From Streptomyces sp. V3I8 (GTDB taxonomy: Bacteria > Actinomycetota > Actinomycetes > Streptomycetales > Streptomycetaceae): a DNA stretch of 64,000 nt. The DNA is taken from positions 5,270,001 to 5,334,000 of the forward strand of contig NZ_JAUSZL010000002.1 in the NCBI RefSeq assembly GCF_030817535.1. The letters run 5' to 3'. The notes under the pieces were generated by a model. It was not told where the DNA came from, made no database searches, and saw only the letters and a list, made by a program, of their open reading frames with translations. Position numbers and translations under genes: made by a program. Shown in pieces: positions 52,790 to 61,254 of the stretch (position 1 is its first letter; every line of letters starts with the position of its first letter).

Positions 52790-54351
52790 CGCACGGACAC
52801 ACCACGGATCCGGGTGCCACACCACCGGAGCACACACCGTCGTTCGGGGTGCCGCGGCAGCGGGCCGACGCACCGGACAGCCACCCGGAAGAGCCGGGGT
52901 ACGACGCGAGGTGGGTGATGTCCCCGTTCGACACGTCGGGCCCATCAGCTATGTCCGATATATCTGATGCGTCCAACGCGCCCGACACGTTCGGCACGAA
53001 GGTCCCGGCGGAGAATCCGGGGTCCCCGTTCGAGGCCCCCTCCGCGTCCGCCGCGTCCCGCGCACCGTCCGTCCCCGCTCCCGACCCCTCTCCTTCCGCC
53101 CCCGCCTCCGCGCCGAAGAAGGCGGGCGGCCGCGACCGCTACCTTGACCTCCTGCGCACCCTGGCGCTGGTCCGCGTCGTCGTCTACCACCTGTTCGGCT
53201 GGGCCTGGCTGACGGTCCTCTTCCCGTCCATGGGCGTGATGTTCGCCCTCGCCGGTTCCCTGATGGCCCGCTCGCTGAAACGCCCGGCCCTGGGCGTGAT
53301 CCGCGGCCGGATACGCCGGCTGCTGCCGCCCCTGTGGGTGTTCAGCGCCGTCATGCTCGCCATGATGTTCGCCGCGGGCTGGAACATCTCCGAGGACCCC
53401 GACAACGGCGGCACCTGGGGCATGATCGAGCTCTTCAACTACGTCGTACCGATCGGCGCCCCGCCGTTCCCCTGGAGCATCGGCGACAAGTCGGGCCTCC
53501 TGGAGCAGACCTGGGCGGTCCAGTCGGCGGGCGTGCTCTGGTACCTGCGCGCGTACCTCTGGTTCGTGCTCGCGTCCCCGCTGCTCCTGTGGGCGTTCCG
53601 CCGGGCCCCGTGGCCGACGCTGCTGGCCCCTCTCGGCCTGACGGCCGTGGTGGGTACGGGCCTCGTCACCATCCCCGGTGAGACGGGCAACGCGGTCTCG
53701 GACTTCGCGGTCTACGGCGGCTGCTGGGTCCTCGGTTTCGCCCACCACGAGGGCATGCTGCAGAAGGTCCCGCGCTACCTGGCGGTGTCCTGCTCGGCGC
53801 TGCTGATGGCCTTCGGCCTGTGGTGGGCGTCCGGCCATCTGGGCCCCGACGGCTGGGACCTGAACGACATCCCGCTGTCCCAGGCCACCTGGTCCTTCGG
53901 GTTCGTGGTCATCCTGCTCCAGTACTCCCCGTCCTGGCAGGACCTCCCCGGCCGCCTCAAGCGCTGGGACAAGCTGGTCACCCTCGCCAACAGCCGCGCC
54001 ATGACGATCTACCTGTGGCACAACCTGCTCATCATGGCCACGGTCCCGATCCTCGACGAGCTCTACGAACTCCCGTTCATGAACGACCGGATGGTGGGCT
54101 GGCTGGACACCACGTACATGGTGTGGATGTTCGTCCTGGTCTGGCCGCTGATCGGCCTCGCCATCCTCTCGGTCGGCTGGGTCGAGGACCTGGCGGCGAA
54201 GCGGAGCCCGCGCCTGTGGCCGGACGGCACGAAGAAGCCGTCCCGGTCCGGCACGCACTCGGGTTCCGGATCCGGCCCCGGGTCCGGCCCCGGTTCAGGA
54301 CCGAAGCCCTCTTCCCATTCCCGGCCTCGGGCCCGGGCCCGGGCGAGGTAG
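52786..54351 (+). CDS. matB: MatB: acyltransferase 3 family membrane protein
   Basis: The product is 521 aa. The first 115 residues are Pro/Ser/Ala-rich and probably disordered in the cytoplasm. From RDRYLDLLRTLALVRVVVYH the acyltransferase-3 fold begins, with about ten membrane segments and MFALAGSLMARSL, RIRRLLPPLWV and MTIYLWHNLLI. The tail after the last segment is Gly/Ser/Pro-rich and basic. The ATG overlaps the matA stop (ATGA). In the mat locus MatB is the membrane partner of MatA in polymer synthesis; acyl modification of the polymer is the role expected from the family. A strong terminator follows at 54383-54413. Confidence 0.85.
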   Translation: MTHGHTTDPGATPPEHTPSFGVPRQRADAPDSHPEEPGYDARWVMSPFDTSGPSAMSDISDASNAPDTFGTKVPAENPGSPFEAPSASAASRAPSVPAPDPSPSAPASAPKKAGGRDRYLDLLRTLALVRVVVYHLFGWAWLTVLFPSMGVMFALAGSLMARSLKRPALGVIRGRIRRLLPPLWVFSAVMLAMMFAAGWNISEDPDNGGTWGMIELFNYVVPIGAPPFPWSIGDKSGLLEQTWAVQSAGVLWYLRAYLWFVLASPLLLWAFRRAPWPTLLAPLGLTAVVGTGLVTIPGETGNAVSDFAVYGGCWVLGFAHHEGMLQKVPRYLAVSCSALLMAFGLWWASGHLGPDGWDLNDIPLSQATWSFGFVVILLQYSPSWQDLPGRLKRWDKLVTLANSRAMTIYLWHNLLIMATVPILDELYELPFMNDRMVGWLDTTYMVWMFVLVWPLIGLAILSVGWVEDLAAKRSPRLWPDGTKKPSRSGTHSGSGSGPGSGPGSGPKPSSHSRPRARARAR

Positions 54352-54382
54352 GACGGGCGGCGGCGGTTATCTGTTTGCGTAT

Positions 54383-54413
54383 GCGTGGGCCGAGCTTTCC
54401 GCTCGGCCCACGC
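54383..54413 (+). terminator. Terminator after matB
   Basis: A perfect 13-bp stem, GCGTGGGCCGAGC / GCTCGGCCCACGC, has a 5-base loop TTTCC, 31 nt after the matB stop. Confidence 0.82.
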
Positions 54414-54569
54414 GTCGTGCCGGCCCTCGGCAGGACCGGGTGACCGGTCCCACGCCTGTCCCAGTTTGGCCACGAGCCCGTCTCCCGCCACGGTTCGCTC
54501 TGGCGTCGTCTCCCGCCACCTCGGTAGCGTGACTGCGCTGAAGACCCCTCGCTTCACTGGGAGACAACT

Positions 54570-55232
54570 GTGAACCGCCGCCCCACTGTGCTCGCCGCGC
54601 TCACGCTGACCGCCGCCGCGGCCTTGACGCTGTCCGCCTGCGGTGGTGGTGGCGACAGCGACGAGGACAAGGCCAACGACAAGATCGCGGGCGCCGACAC
54701 GGGCACCGAGAAGTCGGCTTCGCCGAGTGCGTCGGAGACGGCTGCCGCCGGACGCCCGAAGATCGAGCTGCCGTCGGACTTCAAGCACAGTTTCACCCCG
54801 GACGGGTCCGGAGACACCGTCAAGAACGCGATCCTGAAGGACAATGCCGAGCTGGTCCGCGCCCTCGACGCAGCCATCATCGCCCAGGATCCGCGACTGC
54901 CGGCCTTGGAGTTCTATACGGAGGGTGAGGGCGCGGTAGCCGCCCAGAAGTGGGTGAAGGCGTTCACGGACGCCGGTTGGACGGTCACCGGGAGCGTGCG
55001 CTACTTCGACCGCCAGGTCACGGTGAGTTCCAAGAACGCCGCTTCGCTCAGCTACTGCGCGGATGAGAGCAAGGCGTTCAGCAAGGTCATCAAGACCGGA
55101 GAGATCAAGAAGACCGAGGTCACCAAGAAGAGTTACGTCGCTTATGGCGCCCAAGTGGAGAAGAATGACGAGGGGGTGTGGGAACTCATGAAGATTTCCT
55201 CCACGCGAGGGGCTGACAGGTGCCAGCCATGA
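54570..55232 (+). CDS. Lipoprotein, first gene of toxin module copy 1
   Basis: The product is 220 aa. The lipobox is LTLSAC with Cys24, then an acidic linker and a globular part of about 160 residues with no family I recognise (DNAELVRALDAAI, VRYFDRQVTV, YCADESKAFSKV). The paralogue at 59422 has exactly the same length. The first 55 residues are identical and the rest is only about 40% similar, so the two are mosaics. GGGAG six nt before the GTG supports the start. Upstream DNA from about 54490 is also duplicated before the second copy, including a promoter-like TAGCGT. It overlaps the next gene by 13 bases. Confidence 0.85.
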   Translation: MNRRPTVLAALTLTAAAALTLSACGGGGDSDEDKANDKIAGADTGTEKSASPSASETAAAGRPKIELPSDFKHSFTPDGSGDTVKNAILKDNAELVRALDAAIIAQDPRLPALEFYTEGEGAVAAQKWVKAFTDAGWTVTGSVRYFDRQVTVSSKNAASLSYCADESKAFSKVIKTGEIKKTEVTKKSYVAYGAQVEKNDEGVWELMKISSTRGADRCQP

Positions 55233-56272
55233 GTCGGTTCTTCCGCGTGGCAGCAGCCGTGGCGGTGGCGGGTGCCCTCTGCACGATCTCACTTCCCTCC
55301 GCGAACGCCGAACCGGTTCCGCCAGGCGGTGACGACTCGTTCGGCGGTGACTCCGGCAACGGACCCTCAGGCGGCGTCGACGGCGACACCATCAGCTCCG
55401 TCGCAGGCGGCAAGATCGTCTACGACCGCTCGAAGAACGGCAGCGGCGGTTCGGTCGGGGCTGTCAGGCCCACGACGAACTGGACCCCGCCCGCCTGCTG
55501 GTATGCCCCGAAGTACACCCCGGAGCAGCTCCAGAAGTACATGGAGCCGATTTGGGAGGCGGGGTCGACGGGGGATCAGTGGGACGCCGAGCAACGCGAG
55601 AAGTATGTCAACGGCGGTGAGTACAAGGACTTCAACAAGGAAAAGACCGGCAAGGGCTACTTCTGGGACTCGTACGTCAACGACAGCTTTCCGCCCGGCT
55701 GGGACAAGTGCACGGAGCCTCCGTTCTGGGTGGACACCGGTGACGCACCGCCGCCCGGGATCGAGAACGCCATCACCCCGGAGATACTGGCCCAACTCGC
55801 GTACGCCGAGATCCGGGTGCCCGGCACCGAGGTGACCCTCGCCCCCGAAGGCACGACCAAGGTGAACCTGCCGACCTGGGCCTGGCTGGACGCGGCAGAC
55901 TTCAAACCGGTTTCTGTGACGGCATCCGTACCCCTGATCGGTATCGAGGCGACGACGACGGCCACACCGGTCTCGCTGAAGATCGAGCCGGGCACGGCCG
56001 ACGCGGCGACGTATCCCGCGTCCGGCGTATGCGAGTTGAACGGCAAACAGATCGGCGAGCCCTATGCGAAGGGCAAGTCCGACGAGACCCCGCCGTGCGG
56101 CGTGAAGTACCTGCGCTCGTCGGGCGACGGTACGTACAAACTCCAGGCGACGGTCACGTGGAAGATCTCCTGGACGGGCACGGGTGTCAACGACCCGCAG
56201 GACCTGCCACCGGGCGAGTTCGGAGCCGACCAGGACGTGATCGTCCAGGAGATCCAGTCCGTCAACCGCTGA
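55220..56272 (+). CDS. Secreted four-cysteine protein, second gene of toxin module copy 1
   Basis: The product is 350 aa from GTG 55220. GAGGGG seven nt upstream and the matching start of the paralogue (MPA...) favour this over ATG 55229. It has a Sec signal peptide (AVAVAGALCTISLPSANA). The mature part has four cysteines (PPACWY, DKCTEP, SGVCEL, PPCGVK) that could make two disulfides, and a Trp/Tyr-rich middle (TPIWEAGSTG-like, EKYVNGGEYKDFNKEKTGKG). The C-terminal 160 residues look beta-rich (VTLAPEGTTKVNLPTWAWLD). I do not recognise a family. The C-terminal half is almost the same in the second copy. It lies between a lipoprotein and a toxin gene, so a role in toxin secretion or display is inference. 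Confidence 0.83.
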   Translation: MPAMSRFFRVAAAVAVAGALCTISLPSANAEPVPPGGDDSFGGDSGNGPSGGVDGDTISSVAGGKIVYDRSKNGSGGSVGAVRPTTNWTPPACWYAPKYTPEQLQKYMEPIWEAGSTGDQWDAEQREKYVNGGEYKDFNKEKTGKGYFWDSYVNDSFPPGWDKCTEPPFWVDTGDAPPPGIENAITPEILAQLAYAEIRVPGTEVTLAPEGTTKVNLPTWAWLDAADFKPVSVTASVPLIGIEATTTATPVSLKIEPGTADAATYPASGVCELNGKQIGEPYAKGKSDETPPCGVKYLRSSGDGTYKLQATVTWKISWTGTGVNDPQDLPPGEFGADQDVIVQEIQSVNR

Positions 56273-56402
56273 TTGTCATGACGGCAAGGCTCAGTGCCGA
56301 TGCTCCGCCTCGCGGTAAGACGGAGCACCGGCTGCCTTTTGCTGTGCGATAGCTTCGCTTGTGCGTACGAGTGCTTGATGAGGTTGGCGTGACGGGGGTT
56401 GC

Positions 56403-57959
56403 GTGGTGGTGGGGTATCGGCCGACGGACTGGCATGTGCTGGATCTGGAGAGGGATCCGACGCCGGGGGATCCGGTCCGGGTGAAGTCGCTGGCCAAGAG
56501 CCTGCACGACTTCGCAGACGATGTGCAGGACGCGCTGCGTCTCGTCAAAGGGATGGCGGAGGAAGACGCCGTCCTGACGATGGTGGGCAAGACGGCTGAG
56601 GTGTTCCGGGACGAGTTCTCGGGTGTCCCGAAGAACTTGAAGAAGCTGAAGAAGTCCTACGACCTGGCCGGCGATGCGCTGGCCGCGTACTGGCCACAGC
56701 TGGAGCGTGCCCAGGCCCTGGCGGACAAGGCGCTGGCCAAGGGGCGCGAAGCCCAGGCCGACCTCTCCTCGGCCAAGTCCCGCCTCACGACAGCCGATTC
56801 TTGGGTCACCCGGGCGAACAAGGAGGCGGACAAGTACAAGGACGATCCGACCGGTGGCAAGGACGTCGACAAGCCCGATGAGGCGAAGGTGCGGGCCGCC
56901 ACCCGCGACGCCCAGAGTGCGAAGGACGCGCACACCGCCGCCCAGTCGGACGTCACGACCGCGCAGAGTGCGCTGGATGCGGCGAAGAAGATGGCCGTCG
57001 ATGCCCGTGCGATGCGGGAGGAGGCGGCCGGGGAGGCCAAGCGCAAGCTCGACGAAGCCTCGGACGCGGGGATTCGGAACCGTAAGTGGTACGAGGAGGT
57101 GGGGGACTGGTTCGTCGACAACTGGGACACCATCGTCGCCGTCTGCAAGGTCGTCGTCGCCGTCCTGGGGATCATCGCCCTCATCATCGGCGGGCCCATC
57201 CTCGGCGCGATCGTCCTCATCGCCGCCCTGATCGTGCTGGCGGACACCCTCAACAAATACATGAAAGGCCAAGCCTCCCTGTGGGATGTGGCCTTCGCCG
57301 CGCTGGACTGCATACCCGGCATGAAGGGGCTCACCACCCTCGGCGGCCTCGCCAAGGGTCTGAAGGGTCTCAGGACCATGAACGGGCTCAAGGCCGGGCT
57401 GAAGGGCATGGCCGAGGGCGTGCGCGGCATGAGCGGCGTTTTCAAGGGCGCAGCCCGCATGCCGGGTGGCCAGATCCCTTATCGGGCGCTGTCCCCGAAG
57501 GCCAGGCAGCTCACCCGGGCGCTCGAGAACGGGCACATACCCATCCGGCCCGGAGAGGTGAATGTCTCCCATCTCTCCGAACTCCAGAGCTTCCACGGGG
57601 TCGAGCACGCCATCATCCAGAATCCGGCGGGAGATCTGCGTCTCTTCCGAGGGACGGAGCGGACGAGTTCCATTCCGCGGGACCTCAGAGGGCAGGATTA
57701 CGATTTCATCGCCCATACGCACCCGGAAGACCGAATTCCCGGACCACCCAACCGAATAGAACAGGCGCAGGGGATTCCCAACAGCATGTCGCGGGACTTG
57801 GAGTACAAGGCGTCGGATCATATGGAAGTGGTTGTCAGCAGGGACGGGAATCTGAGGTTCTTCGACGGTGCGGGAATCCGTGACCTGCCGCAGGGAACGT
57901 ATCCTCAGGGTGGTCCGGTGAATCCATTGGGGTTCATCGTTCCTGTGCGAATGGGATGA
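56403..57959 (+). CDS. Short polymorphic toxin with T7SS-type N-terminus and HTHP C-terminal domain
   Basis: The product is 518 aa. Residues 1-110 are helical (RPTDWHVLDLERDPTPGDP, LAKSLHDFADDVQDAL), resembling the WXG100-like T7SS signal region of actinobacterial toxins. Residues 110-225 are an Ala/Lys-rich coiled coil. Residues 243-282 hold two membrane segments, and a Gly/Lys-rich linker runs to 337. The C-terminal 180 residues are a separate domain with E401, H438-T-H-P441 and S461/D465, which recalls the JAB/MPN metal site (E, HxHP, SxxD); the last spacing is one residue off. Residues 1-337 match the RHS toxin at 61255 almost perfectly. The next gene is its probable immunity gene. Confidence 0.83.
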   Translation: MVVGYRPTDWHVLDLERDPTPGDPVRVKSLAKSLHDFADDVQDALRLVKGMAEEDAVLTMVGKTAEVFRDEFSGVPKNLKKLKKSYDLAGDALAAYWPQLERAQALADKALAKGREAQADLSSAKSRLTTADSWVTRANKEADKYKDDPTGGKDVDKPDEAKVRAATRDAQSAKDAHTAAQSDVTTAQSALDAAKKMAVDARAMREEAAGEAKRKLDEASDAGIRNRKWYEEVGDWFVDNWDTIVAVCKVVVAVLGIIALIIGGPILGAIVLIAALIVLADTLNKYMKGQASLWDVAFAALDCIPGMKGLTTLGGLAKGLKGLRTMNGLKAGLKGMAEGVRGMSGVFKGAARMPGGQIPYRALSPKARQLTRALENGHIPIRPGEVNVSHLSELQSFHGVEHAIIQNPAGDLRLFRGTERTSSIPRDLRGQDYDFIAHTHPEDRIPGPPNRIEQAQGIPNSMSRDLEYKASDHMEVVVSRDGNLRFFDGAGIRDLPQGTYPQGGPVNPLGFIVPVRMG

Positions 57960-58009
57960 CCGATGTGCGTACCATGGCATGAACCGCGCCGCGGAAAGGG
58001 AAAGCTGTA

Positions 58010-58729
58010 ATGATTAGTGAATACGCTTCGTGTGTCTTCTGCGGGGAGTTCGTCCTGCACATCCCCGGCTGGGCCAGCAGTATTCCTTCCTACCGCCTCA
58101 TGAGGGCGACCTGGCAGGAGGAACACGCGTTCGTGGTCGGTTCGCTCCACTTCTCCTGTCTGCGTGGGTCGCCCGTCCGGTCGGAGTTCGCCGCCGAGTT
58201 CGCGCAGATCGCGACAGGACACGGAGGGGAGATCACGTATCAGGCGGGCGGCGAGGCCCGGGCCCTGGTCCAGCCCGGTCTCGGCTACGTCGAGCAGATC
58301 TTCCGGGGCGACGAATGCGCCATCCACCGCAGTGACACCCGGGACAGCTGGCTCGTGCAGGAGTATGCCGGGCCCTGGTACGTGCTGGACCGGCCCCAGC
58401 TGGAGGACATCGCGCAAGGGAAGCAGCCTCGTCTCGACTCCGGTGTGGAGCGGATCGTGCTTCCGGGTGAGCCGATGGCGAACCTTGCCGATGCCACGCT
58501 CGTCGAACTCCTGGACGGCCTCGGCGTCACGGACCGGTATCCGGGCCTTGCGGCAGGGGAGCCGGAGTACGAGTTCTGGAAGTACTTCGCCCCGAAGCGC
58601 GTACTGGAGTACGCGGTGATCGCGACCCCGCCCCTGCCGGCGGAGGCGGCCGCGTTCCTGCGTGCCTACGCCCCGGGCTGTCGGCCGATCGACTACGACG
58701 CGCTCGAACGCGACGAGCCCCGGAACTGA
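58010..58729 (+). CDS. Probable immunity protein for the copy 1 toxin
   Basis: The product is 239 aa with no signal peptide and no membrane segment, so it is cytoplasmic. The N-terminus has a C-x-x-C pair (SCVFCGEF). I recognise no family with confidence; the mix of Trp/Tyr, acidic residues and the moderate size fit immunity proteins. An AAAGGGAAAG ribosome site precedes the ATG. It starts 50 nt after the toxin stop and has no counterpart in the visible part of copy 2. Role by position only: polymorphic toxin genes are normally followed directly by their immunity gene. A decayed RHS fragment follows. Confidence 0.68.
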   Translation: MISEYASCVFCGEFVLHIPGWASSIPSYRLMRATWQEEHAFVVGSLHFSCLRGSPVRSEFAAEFAQIATGHGGEITYQAGGEARALVQPGLGYVEQIFRGDECAIHRSDTRDSWLVQEYAGPWYVLDRPQLEDIAQGKQPRLDSGVERIVLPGEPMANLADATLVELLDGLGVTDRYPGLAAGEPEYEFWKYFAPKRVLEYAVIATPPLPAEAAAFLRAYAPGCRPIDYDALERDEPRN

Positions 58730-58751
58730 GAAGCCGGGCGACGAGGGCCAG

Positions 58752-59095
58752 GGGTACACCCGCCACTTCGGTCCTTTCGTGGCGGCATCGCCCTCCTCAC
58801 TCGTATCGCCGACTGCAATGAGAACGCGATCACCTTCGGCTACGACTAGTTCGGCGTACCCTTGGCTCTTCGTCACACCGGCGGTCATGAGCTCAAACTC
58901 GCCATTGATGAAGGACGGGTCGCCGCTCTGCCACCGGCGGGTGCCGACGAAGACGACTCGGATGTCACAGTAAAGGGGTACGACTACTCCGACGGGGTCC
59001 TGGCCAGGGTGGTCAGCAGATCAGGTCACATACTGCGCTTCGCGTGCGGCGAGCGCATCGCATCACCTCGCGGACCGACAGCAACGACCGCAGCA
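58752..59095 (+). pseudogene. Decayed RHS-repeat fragment
   Basis: Translated in pieces, this stretch matches the RHS core of the toxin at 61255. The pieces are RHF..., then in another frame GIALLTRIADCNENAITFGYD, a TAG stop at 58847-58849, then FGVPLALRHTGGHELKLAID, DVTVKGYDYSDG and, after another shift, ITSRTDSNDRSI. The intact copy has HFTHAVQGIALLSKIVDRNG, FDYDDYGAPLAVRHTGGYHL and TSWTDTNN. At least two frameshifts and one stop make it non-functional. It shows that copy 1 once contained, or received, an RHS core. Confidence 0.8.
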
Positions 59096-59421
59096 TTCCC
59101 TTGGTGAGTGAGCATTCCGTTTCCGGATTACTGAAACATGCTGCGACTTTACATACACGGTGTTTACTGGTGCGGTTGAGGCCGCCTCGGGCCAGGGTTG
59201 CCAACCGCTAATCAGCGAGTAGGGGTTGGCGGTTATGGCTCTTTTACTCCTTTCTGCCTTTGCCGCGCGTCACATCTTGCAGAGCTGGCTGGACAGTGGG
59301 TCCTGAGCCTGTCTCAGTTCGGCGACGAGGCTGTGCGTTGCACGGTTCGCTCTGGTGTCGTCTCCCGTCCCCTCGGTAGCGTGACTGCGCTGAAGACCCC
59401 TCGCTTCGCTGGGAGATAACT
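59096..59421. other. Intergenic region upstream of module copy 2
   Basis: This is about 326 bases with lower G+C than the surroundings. It contains GCCAACC (59200-59206) and GGTTGGC (59224-59230), which can pair. From about 59340 it matches the DNA upstream of module copy 1 (gttcgctctggYgtcgtctc, then cctcggtagcgtgactg), so the duplicated unit includes the promoter region. No gene is seen. Confidence 0.5.
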
Positions 59422-60084
59422 GTGAACCGCCGCCCCACTGTGCTCGCCGCGCTCACGCTGACCGCCGCCGCGGCCTTGACGCTGTCCGCCTGCGGTGGTG
59501 GTGGCGACAGCGACGAGGACAAGGCCAACGACAAGATCGCGGGCGCCGACACGGGTACCGAGAAGTCGGCTTCGCCGAGCGCCAGTCCGGTGGACTCCTC
59601 CGACCGTCCCAAAATCACGCTTCCGCCTGATTTGAAGCTGACCTTCGAAACGACGAAGACCGGGGACGCGGTCAAGGACGCCGTTCTCGCCGACAATGCT
59701 GAGCGGATGCGTGCCGTGGACGCCGCGATCACAGGGACGGATCCCGAGGGTGAGGCCCTCGCCTACTACAACACGGGTAAGGCGCGGGAAGCTGCGCTGA
59801 CCTGGGTTCAGCAGTTCAAGGATGCCAACGCCTCACTCACCGGAGAAGCGCGCTACTACGACCGGAAAGTGACGCTGAAGGGCAAGACCACAGCCCTGCT
59901 CACCTTCTGTGCGGACGAGAGCAAGGGCTTCAGCAAGGACAAGAAGACCGGTAAGGCTGACAAGACACCTGTCACGAAGAACAGCTACGTCCTTTACAAC
60001 ACCCGGCTGGACAGGAACAGCGAAGGAACGTGGCAGACGTCTCAGATCATCTCTACGAGGGGGGCGGCGCAATGCCAGCCGTAG
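59422..60084 (+). CDS. Lipoprotein, first gene of toxin module copy 2
   Basis: The product is 220 aa and a paralogue of the lipoprotein at 54570. Residues 1-55, including signal and lipobox Cys24, are identical; the remainder (DAVLADNAERMRAVDAAITG, EARYYDRKVTLK, FCADESKGFSKDKKTGKA) has diverged strongly but keeps the length and the C-terminal STRGAxxCQP. The GTG has GGGAG upstream, as in copy 1. The pattern, conserved ends and a variable core, suggests diversifying selection or recombination. It overlaps the next gene by 13 bases. Confidence 0.85.
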   Translation: MNRRPTVLAALTLTAAAALTLSACGGGGDSDEDKANDKIAGADTGTEKSASPSASPVDSSDRPKITLPPDLKLTFETTKTGDAVKDAVLADNAERMRAVDAAITGTDPEGEALAYYNTGKAREAALTWVQQFKDANASLTGEARYYDRKVTLKGKTTALLTFCADESKGFSKDKKTGKADKTPVTKNSYVLYNTRLDRNSEGTWQTSQIISTRGAAQCQP

Positions 60085-61112
60085 GGCGAATTGCCGTGGG
60101 CGCGAGCCTGATAGCCGCGGTCACGGTGCTGGCCAGTGGTCCTGCCGCTTGGGCGGACTTCGTACCAGGAGGAAACGGCACAGGGGCCGAAACTCAGGTC
60201 GACGGGGGTCAGAAGGGCCAGAAGGTGACTTCTACGGCCGGTGCCGTCGTCTTCGACCGCTCCAAGAACGGCTCCGGAAATTCGGCCGGCCCGGTCACTT
60301 CCTCGGCGTCGAACTGGACCCCGCCCGCTTGCTACTACGCCCCGAAGTACACCCCGGAGGAGCTGGAGAAGTACCTGACGCCGATCTGGGAGGCGGGGTC
60401 GACGGGGTACGAGTGGGACGCGACGCAGCGCGAGAAGTACGTCAACGGTGGCGAGTACAAGGACTTCAACAAGGAGAAGACCGGCAAGGGCTACTTCTGG
60501 GACTCCTACGTCACCGAGGGCAGGGAAGGCGACCCCGGCGCGCTCGACTGCACGGAAGCCCCGTTCTGGGTGGACACGGGCGATGCCCCACCGCCTGAGA
60601 TCGAGAACGCCATCACTCCGGAAATGCTCGCCCAACTCGCGTACGCCGAGATTCGTGTGCCGGGTACCGAGGTGACCCTCGCTCCAGAAGGCACGACCAA
60701 GGTGAACCTGCCGACGTGGGCCTGGCTGGATGCGGCGGATTTCAAGCCGGTCTCTGTGACGGCGTCCGTCCCCCTGCTGAACGTCCAGGCGACGACGACG
60801 GCGGAGCCGGTCTCGCTGAAGATCGAGCCGGGTACAGCCGACGCGGCGACGTATCCCGCTTCCGGCGTGTGCGAGCTGAACGGCAAACAGATCGGTGAGG
60901 CGTACGCGAAGGGCAAGTCGGACGAGACCCCGCCGTGCGGTGTGAAGTACCTGCGTTCGTCGGGCGACGGTACGTACAAACTCCAGGCGACGGTCACGTG
61001 GAAGATCTCTTGGACGGGTACGGGTGTCAACGATCCGCAGGACCTGCCGCCGGGCGAGTTCGGAGCCGACCAGGACGTGATCGTCCAGGAGATCCAGTCC
61101 GTCAACCGCTGA
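60072..61112 (+). CDS. Secreted four-cysteine protein, second gene of toxin module copy 2
   Basis: The product is 346 aa from ATG 60072, with GAGGGGGG about 9 nt upstream. It has a signal peptide (IAVGASLIAAVTVLASGPAAWA). It is paralogous to the protein at 55220. The first 85 residues differ. From NWTPPAC onward identity is high except for a short variable loop (SYVTEGREGDPGALDCTEAP), and the last 80 residues are almost the same. All four cysteines are kept. The family is unknown to me. Confidence 0.83.
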   Translation: MPAVGRIAVGASLIAAVTVLASGPAAWADFVPGGNGTGAETQVDGGQKGQKVTSTAGAVVFDRSKNGSGNSAGPVTSSASNWTPPACYYAPKYTPEELEKYLTPIWEAGSTGYEWDATQREKYVNGGEYKDFNKEKTGKGYFWDSYVTEGREGDPGALDCTEAPFWVDTGDAPPPEIENAITPEMLAQLAYAEIRVPGTEVTLAPEGTTKVNLPTWAWLDAADFKPVSVTASVPLLNVQATTTAEPVSLKIEPGTADAATYPASGVCELNGKQIGEAYAKGKSDETPPCGVKYLRSSGDGTYKLQATVTWKISWTGTGVNDPQDLPPGEFGADQDVIVQEIQSVNR

Positions 61113-61254
61113 CCGGCACGGTGCGCATACGCAATGTTCCAGGGCTCCGCCTCACCAGGTGAGGCGGAGCCCAACAGTCTCTGGTCGTGCGATAGCTTCG
61201 CTTGTGCGTACGTGTGGTCGATGGGGTCGACGAGGTTGGCGTGACGGGGGTTGC

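Noticed and set aside
58862..59107. 81-codon frame after the immunity gene
   Set aside because: It is a piece of a broken RHS core with upstream stop and frameshifts, so it is annotated as pseudogene and not as a gene.
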